DNA of 24,810 bases, taken from positions 1-24,810 of the forward strand of contig JBGSYQ010000192.1 in NCBI GenBank assembly GCA_041750795.1, read 5' to 3'. Below, one piece after another: positions 1 to 8,321 of the stretch (position 1 is the first letter of the stretch; the number at the start of each line of letters is the position of its first letter). Source of the DNA: JTS-RE94 sp041750795 (GTDB lineage: Bacteria; Planctomycetota; Planctomycetia; Pirellulales; PALSA-1355). Made by a program: the position numbers and the translations under genes. The notes under the pieces were generated by a model, which did no database searches, was not told the DNA's origin, and saw only the letters and a list, made by a program, of their open reading frames with translations.

Positions 1-117
1 CCGCTGGCGGTGGTGGTGCCCGAGCCGCGGGCCTGGGTGCTCGCCGCCTGGTGCCTGCTGGCGCTGGGAGTTCTGGCCGGATGTCGCATATGCCGGGCGG
101 CCCGCTCGCTTGCATGA
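1..117 (+). CDS. C-terminal end of a PEP-CTERM sorted exported protein (5' truncated by window edge)
   Basis: An open frame enters from the left edge and ends at the TGA at 115-117, giving 38 visible residues. They form a complete PEP-CTERM-like sorting tail: a V-P-E-P box at visible residues 6-9, a hydrophobic segment of about 18 residues (11-28, rich in Leu, Ala, Val, Trp), and a basic end with Arg at 29, 32 and 35. In the known family such tails anchor exported proteins in the membrane until an exosortase cleaves after the PEP box. The function of the main body cannot be told, because it lies outside the window. The tail has two or three Cys residues near the basic end, which is not diagnostic. 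The alternative is the C-terminal transmembrane helix of an ordinary membrane protein; the PEP box placed directly before the helix makes the sorting signal more likely. Confidence 0.6.
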   Translation, partial: PLAVVVPEPRAWVLAAWCLLALGVLAGCRICRAARSLA

Positions 118-174
118 CAAGCGCCGGCCCGGACCGCGCCCGCCATCAGTGGCTCGCACGCCGTCGTGCTTTCT

Positions 175-202
175 TTGCGCCGGGTACGTCCACGTGTACA
201 AT
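175..202 (+). promoter_or_regulatory. Possible sigma70 promoter for the DUF1080 gene
   Basis: TTGCGC (175-180) and TACAAT (197-202) are separated by 16 bp, about 125 nt upstream of the ATG at 332. The -10 box matches well and the -35 box poorly, so this is a tentative call. The rest of the 118-331 gap shows nothing else recognisable. Confidence 0.25.
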
Positions 203-331
203 GGCCTGGCGGCAGCTCGCCTGCCACACGCGATTTCGCACCGCGGTGCCTGTCGCTGCTCGCAGTCCACACGCCAACAGAATTGCCCAAGGCCGGCCGC
301 GGCCTCGCACTACCGAGAAGGATCACACCCC

Positions 332-1021
332 ATGATGATGCGCACGTTGCTCGCCGTTTCAATACTGTCGCTGGCCGGTTCGCTGGCCGAGCGCGTCGCC
401 TGTGCTGCCGACAACGCGCCTCCGGCTGGCTACAAGGCGCTGTTTAACGGCGTGGACTTAAGCGGCTGGAAGGGCCTGGTCGAGAATCCTGAGGCGCGTG
501 CCAGGATGTCGGCCGACGAGCTTGCCGCTAAACAGTCCAAGGCCGACGAGCGGATGCGCGCCCACTGGAGCGTGCAAGACGGCGCGCTGGTGTTCGACGG
601 CAAGGGAGACAGCTTGTGTACCGCCAACGACTATGGCGACTTCGAACTGCTGGTCGACTGGAAAATTCTCAAGGACGGCGACAGCGGCATCTATTTGCGC
701 GGCAGTCCTCAGGTGCAGATTTGGGATCCGGCCGTGAAAGCGGCCGGCGGCGTGGGATCGGGCGGCTTGTACAACAATCAGCAGCACCCCTCCAAGCCAA
801 CGACGACCGCAGATAACCCCGTGGGCGAGTGGAACACTTTCAAAATTCGCATGGTCGGCGAAAGGGTGAGCGTGTGGCTTAACGGCACGCTCGTGGTGGA
901 CGACGTCGTGTTGGAGAATTACTGGGATCGAGACAAGCCGATCTATGCCAGCGGCCAGATCGAGCTGCAGAATCACGGCAATACGCTCTACTTCAAGAAT
1001 ATTTACATCAAAGAGCTGTAG
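332..1021 (+). CDS. Secreted DUF1080 (3-keto-disaccharide hydrolase-type) protein
   Basis: The protein has 229 residues. The start at 332 is chosen because it gives a signal peptide (residues 1-26, hydrophobic core Leu-Leu-Ala-Val to Leu-Ala-Gly, likely cut after Ala-Cys-Ala-Ala) and is preceded by a GAGAAGGA ribosome-binding site at 315-322; the frame is open further upstream but gives no sensible N-terminus. The mature part is one DUF1080 domain with its usual landmarks: FNGxDLSGW (38-46), GDSGIYLRG (116-124), the GEWN segment (165-168) and GQIELQNHG (208-216), ending in the FKNIYIKEL strand. The fold is a concanavalin-like beta-sandwich. Some family members cleave 3-keto-disaccharides, and planctomycetes carry many paralogues, often with unknown substrates. 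Between the first motif and the core is a charged helical insert (about 50-78) rich in Ala, Glu and Lys. The substrate cannot be read from the sequence. A GC-rich hairpin follows the stop. Confidence 0.88.
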   Translation: MMMRTLLAVSILSLAGSLAERVACAADNAPPAGYKALFNGVDLSGWKGLVENPEARARMSADELAAKQSKADERMRAHWSVQDGALVFDGKGDSLCTANDYGDFELLVDWKILKDGDSGIYLRGSPQVQIWDPAVKAAGGVGSGGLYNNQQHPSKPTTTADNPVGEWNTFKIRMVGERVSVWLNGTLVVDDVVLENYWDRDKPIYASGQIELQNHGNTLYFKNIYIKEL

Positions 1022-1040
1022 TTGTTTCGGATAGATGGCT

Positions 1041-1085
1041 TGCCGGCCGGACGAGGCGACGCCGCGTCCTCCGCTCGGGCCGGCA
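1041..1085 (+). terminator. GC-rich hairpin after the DUF1080 gene
   Basis: TGCCGGCC (1041-1048) pairs perfectly with GGCCGGCA (1078-1085), and GGACG (1049-1053) with CGTCC (1065-1069) inside it. The hairpin starts 20 nt after the stop codon. No T-run follows, so it could be a Rho-assisted or RNA-stabilising 3' structure rather than a classic intrinsic terminator. Confidence 0.4.
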
Positions 1086-1093
1086 CGTCTGGT

Positions 1094-1122
1094 TTGACGC
1101 GCCGCGGCCTGCATCCTTAATT
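1094..1122 (+). promoter_or_regulatory. Possible promoter for the SRPBCC gene
   Basis: TTGACG (1094-1099), 17 bp, TTAATT (1117-1122), with a predicted start about 30 nt before the ATG at 1161. The -35 is good and the -10 is weak. A perfect TTGACA also lies at 1121-1126 but has no acceptable -10 behind it. Confidence 0.25.
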
Positions 1123-1160
1123 GACAGTTGCAGTTGTTGTTGGCGGTTTGGGTGCGGTCT

Positions 1161-1655
1161 ATGCACGTCGAGTATCGAGACGAATTTCGCTGTTCGATCG
1201 ATCAGCTTTGGCCGCTGATCGACGACGTGGAGAAACAGCGGTTGTGGCTGACCACTCTGGTCGACGTGACGACCACGAGCCAACTGGACCGGGCGGTGGG
1301 CACGACGTTCGACATGCGCGTCCGCGAAGGGCGACGCATCTCGACCTACGAAGGCCGCGTCAACGCCTATGACCCGCCGCGCCATCTGGGTGTGTCGTTC
1401 TGGGGCGGACGCTTTGGCCCGGGCATCGTGATGCAGGTCGACTACCGGCTGGCCGATCTCGGTCCCCGCACGCGACTGGAATACTACGCCGAAGTGAACA
1501 CCGAGGATCTGACCGGGCCGATCAAGCTGGCCATTCCCATCGCTCGCGTATTCAGCTTCTTTCAACTCCGCTATTTCATGCGCAATCTCAAGCGCCTGGC
1601 CGAAGCCAGCGGCCGCATGCCGTCGAATCGGATGACGGCTTCGCAATCGCCATAG
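1161..1655 (+). CDS. START/SRPBCC-like (polyketide cyclase/Coq10-type fold) protein
   Basis: The protein has 164 residues and is cytoplasmic, with no signal peptide or membrane segment. It opens with the strand-helix start typical of the SRPBCC superfamily (VEYRDEFRCSIDQLWPLIDD, residues 3-22), continues with alternating strands (GTTFDMRV 48-55, YEGRVNAYDPPRHLGVSF 63-80, VDYRLAD 93-99, TRLEYYAEV 104-112) and ends in a long amphipathic helix with Phe and Tyr (FSFFQLRYFMRNLKRLAE, 131-148). This is the helix-grip fold that makes a hydrophobic ligand pocket. Ligand and function cannot be inferred. The start at Met 1161 is preferred over an in-frame codon 11 residues upstream because homologous folds begin at this strand; neither has a convincing ribosome-binding site. 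It is transcribed in the same direction as acsA, but acsA has its own promoter. Confidence 0.75.
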   Translation: MHVEYRDEFRCSIDQLWPLIDDVEKQRLWLTTLVDVTTTSQLDRAVGTTFDMRVREGRRISTYEGRVNAYDPPRHLGVSFWGGRFGPGIVMQVDYRLADLGPRTRLEYYAEVNTEDLTGPIKLAIPIARVFSFFQLRYFMRNLKRLAEASGRMPSNRMTASQSP

Positions 1656-1688
1656 CGTCCGAATCACTTGCACGCCGCGCGCCGTTCG

Positions 1689-1718
1689 TTGACACCTGGT
1701 AAAAATGCCCGCTAGAAT
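1689..1718 (+). promoter_or_regulatory. Sigma70-type promoter of acsA
   Basis: A perfect TTGACA (1689-1694), an 18-bp spacer and TAGAAT (1713-1718) lie about 55 nt before the acsA start. Predicted transcription begins near 1725. A GGGAGG ribosome-binding site at 1763-1768 sits 9 nt before the ATG. Confidence 0.65.
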
Positions 1719-1777
1719 TCGGGCTTCGCGTTTTCTCGGCATGTTCCGCGTGGTTCGTATTTGGGAGGCCCAGGCAA

Positions 1778-3733
<1,956 letters not shown>

Positions 3734-3760
3734 TACTGAAAAATGTGGCGCCTTTAAGAA

Positions 3761-3792
3761 GTTAGCCCACGGTCATTGAACCGCGGGCTAAC
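3761..3792. terminator. Shared hairpin between convergent acsA and cysK
   Basis: GTTAGCCC (3761-3768) pairs perfectly with GGGCTAAC (3785-3792), and CGG with CCG inside it across an A/C mismatch. It lies 27 nt after the acsA stop and 47 nt beyond the cysK stop. On the minus strand it is followed by a fairly T-rich stretch; on the plus strand it is not. It probably serves as a two-way terminator, or is a copy of a dispersed palindrome. Confidence 0.5.
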
Positions 3793-3839
3793 CTTCCGCT
3801 CGACACTCGCTTTTCGAAACGCGCAACTACAGTCCTGCG

Positions 3840-4808
3840 CTATTCCGGGAACAGCTTCGTCGACAAGTAGCGCTCGCCCAGATCGGGCAGCACCACGACG
3901 ATCAGCTTGCCGGCGTTCTCGGGCTTCTTGGCCAAGCTGAGCGCGGCCCAGGCGGCGGCGCCGCAACTGATGCCGCACATGAAGCCCTCTTGGGCCGCCA
4001 GTTGACGCGAGGTCTCCATCGCGTCGTCGTCGGCCACCTGCACCACGTCGTCGATGACGTCGATGTTGAGCACTTCGGGTATGAAACCGGCGCCGATGCC
4101 CTGAATCGTGTGCTTGCCGGGCTTGATCTCCTGGCCGGCGCGGCGCTGCGTGATGACCGGGCTGTTGGCCGGTTCGACCGCCACGATTTGCACCTCGGGC
4201 TTGCGCTTCTTGAGCACCTCGCCCACTCCGGTGATCGTGCCGCCGGTGCCAACGCCCGCCACGAAGACGTCGATCTTGCCCTCCGTGTCGCGCCAGATTT
4301 CCTCGGCCGTGGTCTTGCGATGGATTTCGGGGTTGGCTGGGTTTTTGAACTGCTGCGGCATAAACCAATTCTTATTGGCGGCGAGCAGCTCGTCGGCCTT
4401 GCGCATCGCGCCGGGCATGCCCTCGGCTGCCGGCGTGAGAATCACTTCCGCGCCAAAGGCCTTCAGCAAGCGGCGCCGTTCGAGGCTCATGCTCTCGGGC
4501 ATGGTTACCTTGAGCTTGTATCCCCGTGCCGCGCAAACGTAGGCCAGCGCAATGCCGGTGTTGCCGCTGGTAGGCTCGATGATCACCGTGTCTGGCTTGA
4601 TTTTGCCGTCGCGCTCGGCGGCGTCGATCATGGCACGCCCGATGCGATCCTTGACGCTCCACAGCGGGTTCAGATTCTCCAGCTTGCCCACCACCGTGGC
4701 GCCACAGCCGCGCGTGAGATGGCGGAGCCGGACCAAGGGAGTGTTGCCGATGCAGCGCGTGATGTCGTCCTGAATACCCTTGATTCCCTTTTCCACGATC
4801 GTGGCCAT
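3840..4808 (-). CDS. cysK: Cysteine synthase (O-acetylserine sulfhydrylase), PLP-dependent
   Basis: The protein has 322 residues, typical of CysK. It makes L-cysteine and acetate from O-acetylserine and sulfide in the cytoplasm, the last step of sulfur assimilation. Landmarks in order: GNTPLVRL (21-28); the PLP-binding Lys53 in NPLWSVKDR; the substrate loop EPTSGNTG (78-85); the PLP phosphate loop GVGTGGTITG (185-194); and GISCGAA (279-285). The last motif is normally GISSGAA; here the second Ser is Cys282. The start at 4808 is chosen because AAAGGA lies 7 nt upstream and the N-terminus matches the family; the open frame goes 22 codons further without support. Cystathionine beta-synthase is unlikely, since no heme or CBS domain is present. 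CysM is possible but the motifs fit CysK better. It has its own strong promoter. Confidence 0.93.
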   Translation of the reverse strand: MATIVEKGIKGIQDDITRCIGNTPLVRLRHLTRGCGATVVGKLENLNPLWSVKDRIGRAMIDAAERDGKIKPDTVIIEPTSGNTGIALAYVCAARGYKLKVTMPESMSLERRRLLKAFGAEVILTPAAEGMPGAMRKADELLAANKNWFMPQQFKNPANPEIHRKTTAEEIWRDTEGKIDVFVAGVGTGGTITGVGEVLKKRKPEVQIVAVEPANSPVITQRRAGQEIKPGKHTIQGIGAGFIPEVLNIDVIDDVVQVADDDAMETSRQLAAQEGFMCGISCGAAAWAALSLAKKPENAGKLIVVVLPDLGERYLSTKLFPE

Positions 4809-4909
4809 GGCTGGTCCTTTCGAGTATGAAGCGGCAAAAAGCGCCCCGCGGCCCGCTCCGAAACGACGGCCCATCGAAGCGGCAGCAATGTTTGGATGGC
4901 TGAGCGCGG

Positions 4910-4939
4910 ATTATACCCCCTTGGCAAAAAGCGGGTCAA
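4910..4939 (-). promoter_or_regulatory. Sigma70-type promoter of cysK
   Basis: Read on the minus strand, TTGACC (4939-4934), an 18-bp spacer and a perfect TATAAT (4915-4910) precede cysK, giving a leader of roughly 95 nt. No repressor palindrome or T-box-like leader was recognised between it and the start codon. Confidence 0.65.
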
Positions 4940-5032
4940 CGCCGCATGCGAACGGCGAACTGCGAACGGGGACGAGATCGAAACCCGCCGACGACTCAGC
5001 AGCGACCGAATAGTAACTTCCCGATTCTCTAA

Positions 5033-5070
5033 CCCCTCACCCTACCCTCTCCCACAAGGGGCGAGGGGAG
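5033..5070. repeat. REP-like C/G-run palindrome in the cysK-esterase gap
   Basis: CCCCTC (5033-5038) and GAGGGG (5063-5068) flank a core with further CCCT runs and the apex CCCACAAGGGG. Closely similar elements (runs of CCCTC, then CAAGGGG) occur dispersed between genes in many GC-rich bacteria, from general knowledge. It lies 30 nt beyond the 3' end of the esterase gene, where it may also act as that gene's terminator. The rest of 4809-5099 holds only the cysK promoter. Confidence 0.5.
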
Positions 5071-5099
5071 ATGCGGAGAAGTTAACTTTCGGTCGACCC

Positions 5100-5816
5100 T
5101 TACTCCCTCTGCTGGGCAAACATCCACGGCAGCACACCGTCGACTGCGGTATAGGCTGGCGTCCAGCTATCGTGCCCCACGCCAGGCAGCTCGGTGTATT
5201 TTGGATTGCCCCCGGCTCGGCGGATCGCTTCGATCATGCGGCGCGTCTTTTCCACGGGCACGACGTCGTCGTCGGCGCCGTGCCAGGCCCAGACCGGCAC
5301 GCTTGCCAAGCGATCGGCATAGAGCTCGTCACCCCCGCCACAGATCGGCGCCACGGCCGCCCAGCGATCGGCCAGCCGTGTGCCCAAATCCCAACTGCCG
5401 TAGCCTCCCATCGAGAGCCCCGTCAAGTACAAGCGCCGCCGATCGATCGGCAGCTCGCGCACGACGTCGTCCAGCAGGTTGATCACCGCCTGCATCTGCA
5501 GGCCAGGCGGCTGCCGGGGAGCATCGCGATCGAAGGCCCTGGGCGTCTCGACCCAAAAGCGATCGGGCCGACATTGGGGCGCAAGCAGAAAGCACGGATA
5601 GCGCCGGCGAAGCTCCGGCTCTGCCATCCAGCCGGGCAGAAAGCGGAGCTGCGCCCGATTGTCGACGCCGCGCTCGCCCATGCCGTGCAGGAACACCATC
5701 AGCGGATACGTCTGTCCGGACGCAAGCGATTCGGGGCGCATCAGGCGCGCCTGAAACGCGAGTGAACCGACGTGGGTTTCTCGGGATTCGAACTGACGGG
5801 CGGCGTCTTGAGCCAT
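5100..5816 (-). CDS. Alpha/beta-hydrolase, PHB-depolymerase/carboxylesterase-like
   Basis: The protein has 238 residues with no signal peptide or transmembrane segment. It carries the full serine-hydrolase set: the oxyanion HGMGERG (44-50), the nucleophile elbow GLSMGGYGSW with Ser135, an acid in ADDDVVP (one of Asp182-184) and His215 in GVGHDSW. This arrangement, with the long loop after HGxGE and the GxSMGGxG elbow, is that of the dienelactone hydrolase/feruloyl esterase/PHB depolymerase-like family that planctomycetes carry in many copies. The substrate is unknown; a carboxyl ester of a sugar or polymer is a reasonable guess. The start at 5816 is supported by GAGGA 7 nt upstream; the longer frame (52 more codons) overlaps the opposite promoter region and lacks a ribosome-binding site. 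It diverges from the zinc-ribbon gene across about 200 nt. Confidence 0.85.
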   Translation of the reverse strand: MAQDAARQFESRETHVGSLAFQARLMRPESLASGQTYPLMVFLHGMGERGVDNRAQLRFLPGWMAEPELRRRYPCFLLAPQCRPDRFWVETPRAFDRDAPRQPPGLQMQAVINLLDDVVRELPIDRRRLYLTGLSMGGYGSWDLGTRLADRWAAVAPICGGGDELYADRLASVPVWAWHGADDDVVPVEKTRRMIEAIRRAGGNPKYTELPGVGHDSWTPAYTAVDGVLPWMFAQQRE

Positions 5817-5960
5817 CCCACGATCCTCGCATTGGTTTGTGCCCGACGTTGCCCGGATGCACCGCATCCGGCAAGACCAGCGTCCCGACGGCATTGTAAG
5901 CGATGGCGGCAACCGTCGAGCGGGGCATTTTTCCCGAGGAATCGGGGCCGCAACGGCTGA

Positions 5961-5990
5961 TGGACATGGCACACTCGGCGGTGCTAAACT
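5961..5990 (+). promoter_or_regulatory. Promoter of the zinc-ribbon membrane protein gene
   Basis: TGGACA (5961-5966), an 18-bp spacer and an extended -10 TGC-TAAACT (5982-5990). The predicted start lies about 25 nt before the ATG at 6020, leaving room for the GGAGG ribosome-binding site at 6011-6015. Confidence 0.5.
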
Positions 5991-6019
5991 TGATCTGGTT
6001 CACTTTTTCCGGAGGCGAC

Positions 6020-8320
6020 ATGTCCACGAGCTCATGCCCCCAATGCGGTAAGCAGGTCACGATTCCCTCGGGCGTCGGCACCTCGACCAAGGTTCGCTGT
6101 CCGCTGTGTCACTCGCAATACACGTTGGCCGACGCGCTGGTGAACATGCCGCCGTTGCTGGAGTTGGTGGACGAGGATGCGGAAGACTACCTCGACACGC
6201 AGCCTGCCATCCCAGGCGGGCTCACCGTTGCGGCCGCGGACTTGCCGCTCGAAGCGCCGGATGCAATCGAAGAGCCCGCGGCCGACGTCGATTTCGGCGA
6301 GGGTGAACCCGTCGAGTTGGACGACCTCGACGAGCATGAGGCTGCGGCCCCAGCACTTGCGGATCTGAGCCTGGACGCTCCACTCGATCTGGAGGCGACC
6401 ACGGACTTCGCGCCCCCCGAGGATGCCGAGCCGGCGCACAACCTCGACGACCTGACGGTCGAAGACAAAGACACTGAGGTGGAAGAGTTGAGCGCCGCAG
6501 TTGGCGACTCGGCCGACGACGATGACGATGCGGCGAGCGAGTCGATCTCCTTTGATATGGAAACACCGGGTGAGCCTGCGGAAGACGAGATGGCGCTCGA
6601 CTTTGGCGGTGCGTCCCCCTCCACAACCGACGACGAAGTGCCCATCCAGTTCGACAACGAGCTGACCGCAGAGTCCGCGGGCGAGGACGCGGGGCTGTCA
6701 TTCGACATGGCCGAGTCCGCGGACGAGCCGGCGGTCGATTTCGGCGCGCCGGAAGAATCCGATGCCGATGAGATGGCGCTCGATTTTGGTCAACCCGTCG
6801 AGGAAGGCGCGCCGGCGATCGCGGCGGGCGACGCCGAGCCAGCCGACGAAACCGAGGCGACGGACGAGAAGGGGAAAAAGAAAAAGAAAAAGGAGAAGAA
6901 GCAAAAGGTCAAGGCAGCCGACGGCGAGCCGCGCCCCAAGCGAAGGCTGAGCACCGTGCTCAGCGCCACGTTTGGCGGGCTGCTGGGACTGATCGTCGCG
7001 CTTTACCTCATTCTGTGGCTGGGACCCGACTACGACATCCTCGGCATGAGCAAATGGCTGCCTAGCGCCATGGTGCCCGGTTCGTTCAACAAACCGACAT
7101 ACGTCGCCACCCAGAAACCGGCGCTCGACTTGTCGCCGCCTGCGGACGATTCGCCGGCAAACGAATCGATTCCGGACGAGCCTGCCGCCGATGTCCCCGC
7201 GGAACCGGCCGACATCCCCACGGAGCCAGTCGATAGTGACGCGGCGCCGCTCGATGTGCCGGCCACCGAACCAGCCGCCGAAGCTCCGGCAGATTCGCCC
7301 GACGAGATGCCGGCGGAGACTCCGGCACCGGAACCCACCGAGCCAGCGGCCGCACCGGAGGTTGAGCCGGGCCAACCCGAGTTTCCCCCGGTCGACGCGC
7401 CCGCGGAGCCAGCCGCTGCGACCGAGCCTGCTGTGGATCCCTTGGCCGATCCATTGACGGATCCAGCCGCCGACCCCTTCGCACCGAGCGAAGCGCCGGA
7501 AGAAATGCCGGCGGAAATTCCCGCCACGAATCCGTTGACGGATGCTCCACCAGCCGAGCAACCCGACGCGCCGCCCCTGACGACGCCCGCGCCTCCGCTG
7601 GCGGAACCACCGGCTGCGGAAATGCCCGCAGCGGCCGACGATCCGTTTGCTGAAACGACAACCAGGCCAGCGGCCACGGACGATCCGTTTGCGGATTCTC
7701 CCGCTGAGTTGGAGGCGCCTGCCGAGCCGGTGGGGCCGGTGAACGCCGCGGAAGTTTCGCCCGACGCATTGGCCCAGGCCATCCAAGACGCCGAAGCGGC
7801 CGACCGACAGATGATCGCCGCGCAAGGCACTGCGTCCGAAGGCGACCTGAAGCGCATTCGCAGTAACTTCTATGTGAGTCTTTTCCGCATGGCCGACGGC
7901 GCAACGTTCGTGAAGGACGAAGCGGAGTCGGGCCAATTGGATGCGCTGCGGCTGCAAATGGATCACCTCGTGAGGCAGCTTGCCGCCGATCCCAAGCGAA
8001 TCGAGTCGTTGAAGTTTAACGCCGGCCGCTGGCTCGAGTTTTCCCGCCGCACAACTCCCGGCATCATCCTGGCCGGCAAAGTGCAAAGCACCGCACCGGT
8101 GGGTAAACTGCACGAGATCAAGCTCGACATCGGGCTGGAAGACTCCACCGAATCGATCGTCAGCGTGCTCTCGGCCACCGATCCGGGCGTCAACGACGGC
8201 GACCAGGCCGTCGTGCTCGGCACCATCGTCGAGAATCCCGCGGAAGAGCTGGCCGGTTATGAAGGCGCCGAGCCGACGGTCGTCTGGAACGGCATGCTGC
8301 TGACCCTCTCGCCTCAATAG
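6020..8320 (+). CDS. Zinc-ribbon / acidic linker / single-TM / proline-rich membrane protein of unknown function
   Basis: The protein has 766 residues and a clear GGAGG site 4 nt before the ATG. Order of parts: an N-terminal zinc ribbon with CPQC (6-9) and CPLC (27-30); a very acidic, low-complexity stretch (about 45-280) with repeated phenylalanine motifs such as ISFD, LDFG and IQFD; a lysine block (about 283-300); one transmembrane helix (about 310-335); a Pro/Ala/Glu/Asp-rich stretch (about 345-578) with three DPFA motifs; and a folded-looking C-terminal part (about 580-766) with helices followed by strands. The charge pattern (Lys before the helix) puts the zinc ribbon in the cytoplasm and the C-terminus outside. 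The layout resembles MJ0042-type zinc-ribbon proteins with a TM helix and outer domain (DUF3426 or AgmX-like), but the C-terminal part is not recognised. No function is assigned. The amidase gene starts one base after its stop. Confidence 0.8.
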   Translation: MSTSSCPQCGKQVTIPSGVGTSTKVRCPLCHSQYTLADALVNMPPLLELVDEDAEDYLDTQPAIPGGLTVAAADLPLEAPDAIEEPAADVDFGEGEPVELDDLDEHEAAAPALADLSLDAPLDLEATTDFAPPEDAEPAHNLDDLTVEDKDTEVEELSAAVGDSADDDDDAASESISFDMETPGEPAEDEMALDFGGASPSTTDDEVPIQFDNELTAESAGEDAGLSFDMAESADEPAVDFGAPEESDADEMALDFGQPVEEGAPAIAAGDAEPADETEATDEKGKKKKKKEKKQKVKAADGEPRPKRRLSTVLSATFGGLLGLIVALYLILWLGPDYDILGMSKWLPSAMVPGSFNKPTYVATQKPALDLSPPADDSPANESIPDEPAADVPAEPADIPTEPVDSDAAPLDVPATEPAAEAPADSPDEMPAETPAPEPTEPAAAPEVEPGQPEFPPVDAPAEPAAATEPAVDPLADPLTDPAADPFAPSEAPEEMPAEIPATNPLTDAPPAEQPDAPPLTTPAPPLAEPPAAEMPAAADDPFAETTTRPAATDDPFADSPAELEAPAEPVGPVNAAEVSPDALAQAIQDAEAADRQMIAAQGTASEGDLKRIRSNFYVSLFRMADGATFVKDEAESGQLDALRLQMDHLVRQLAADPKRIESLKFNAGRWLEFSRRTTPGIILAGKVQSTAPVGKLHEIKLDIGLEDSTESIVSVLSATDPGVNDGDQAVVLGTIVENPAEELAGYEGAEPTVVWNGMLLTLSPQ

Positions 8321-8321
8321 C

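Noticed and set aside
110..331. Longer N-terminal extension of the DUF1080 protein
   Set aside because: The extension is Arg/Cys/His-rich with no family likeness, while the ATG at 332 has a ribosome-binding site and a signal peptide directly behind it.
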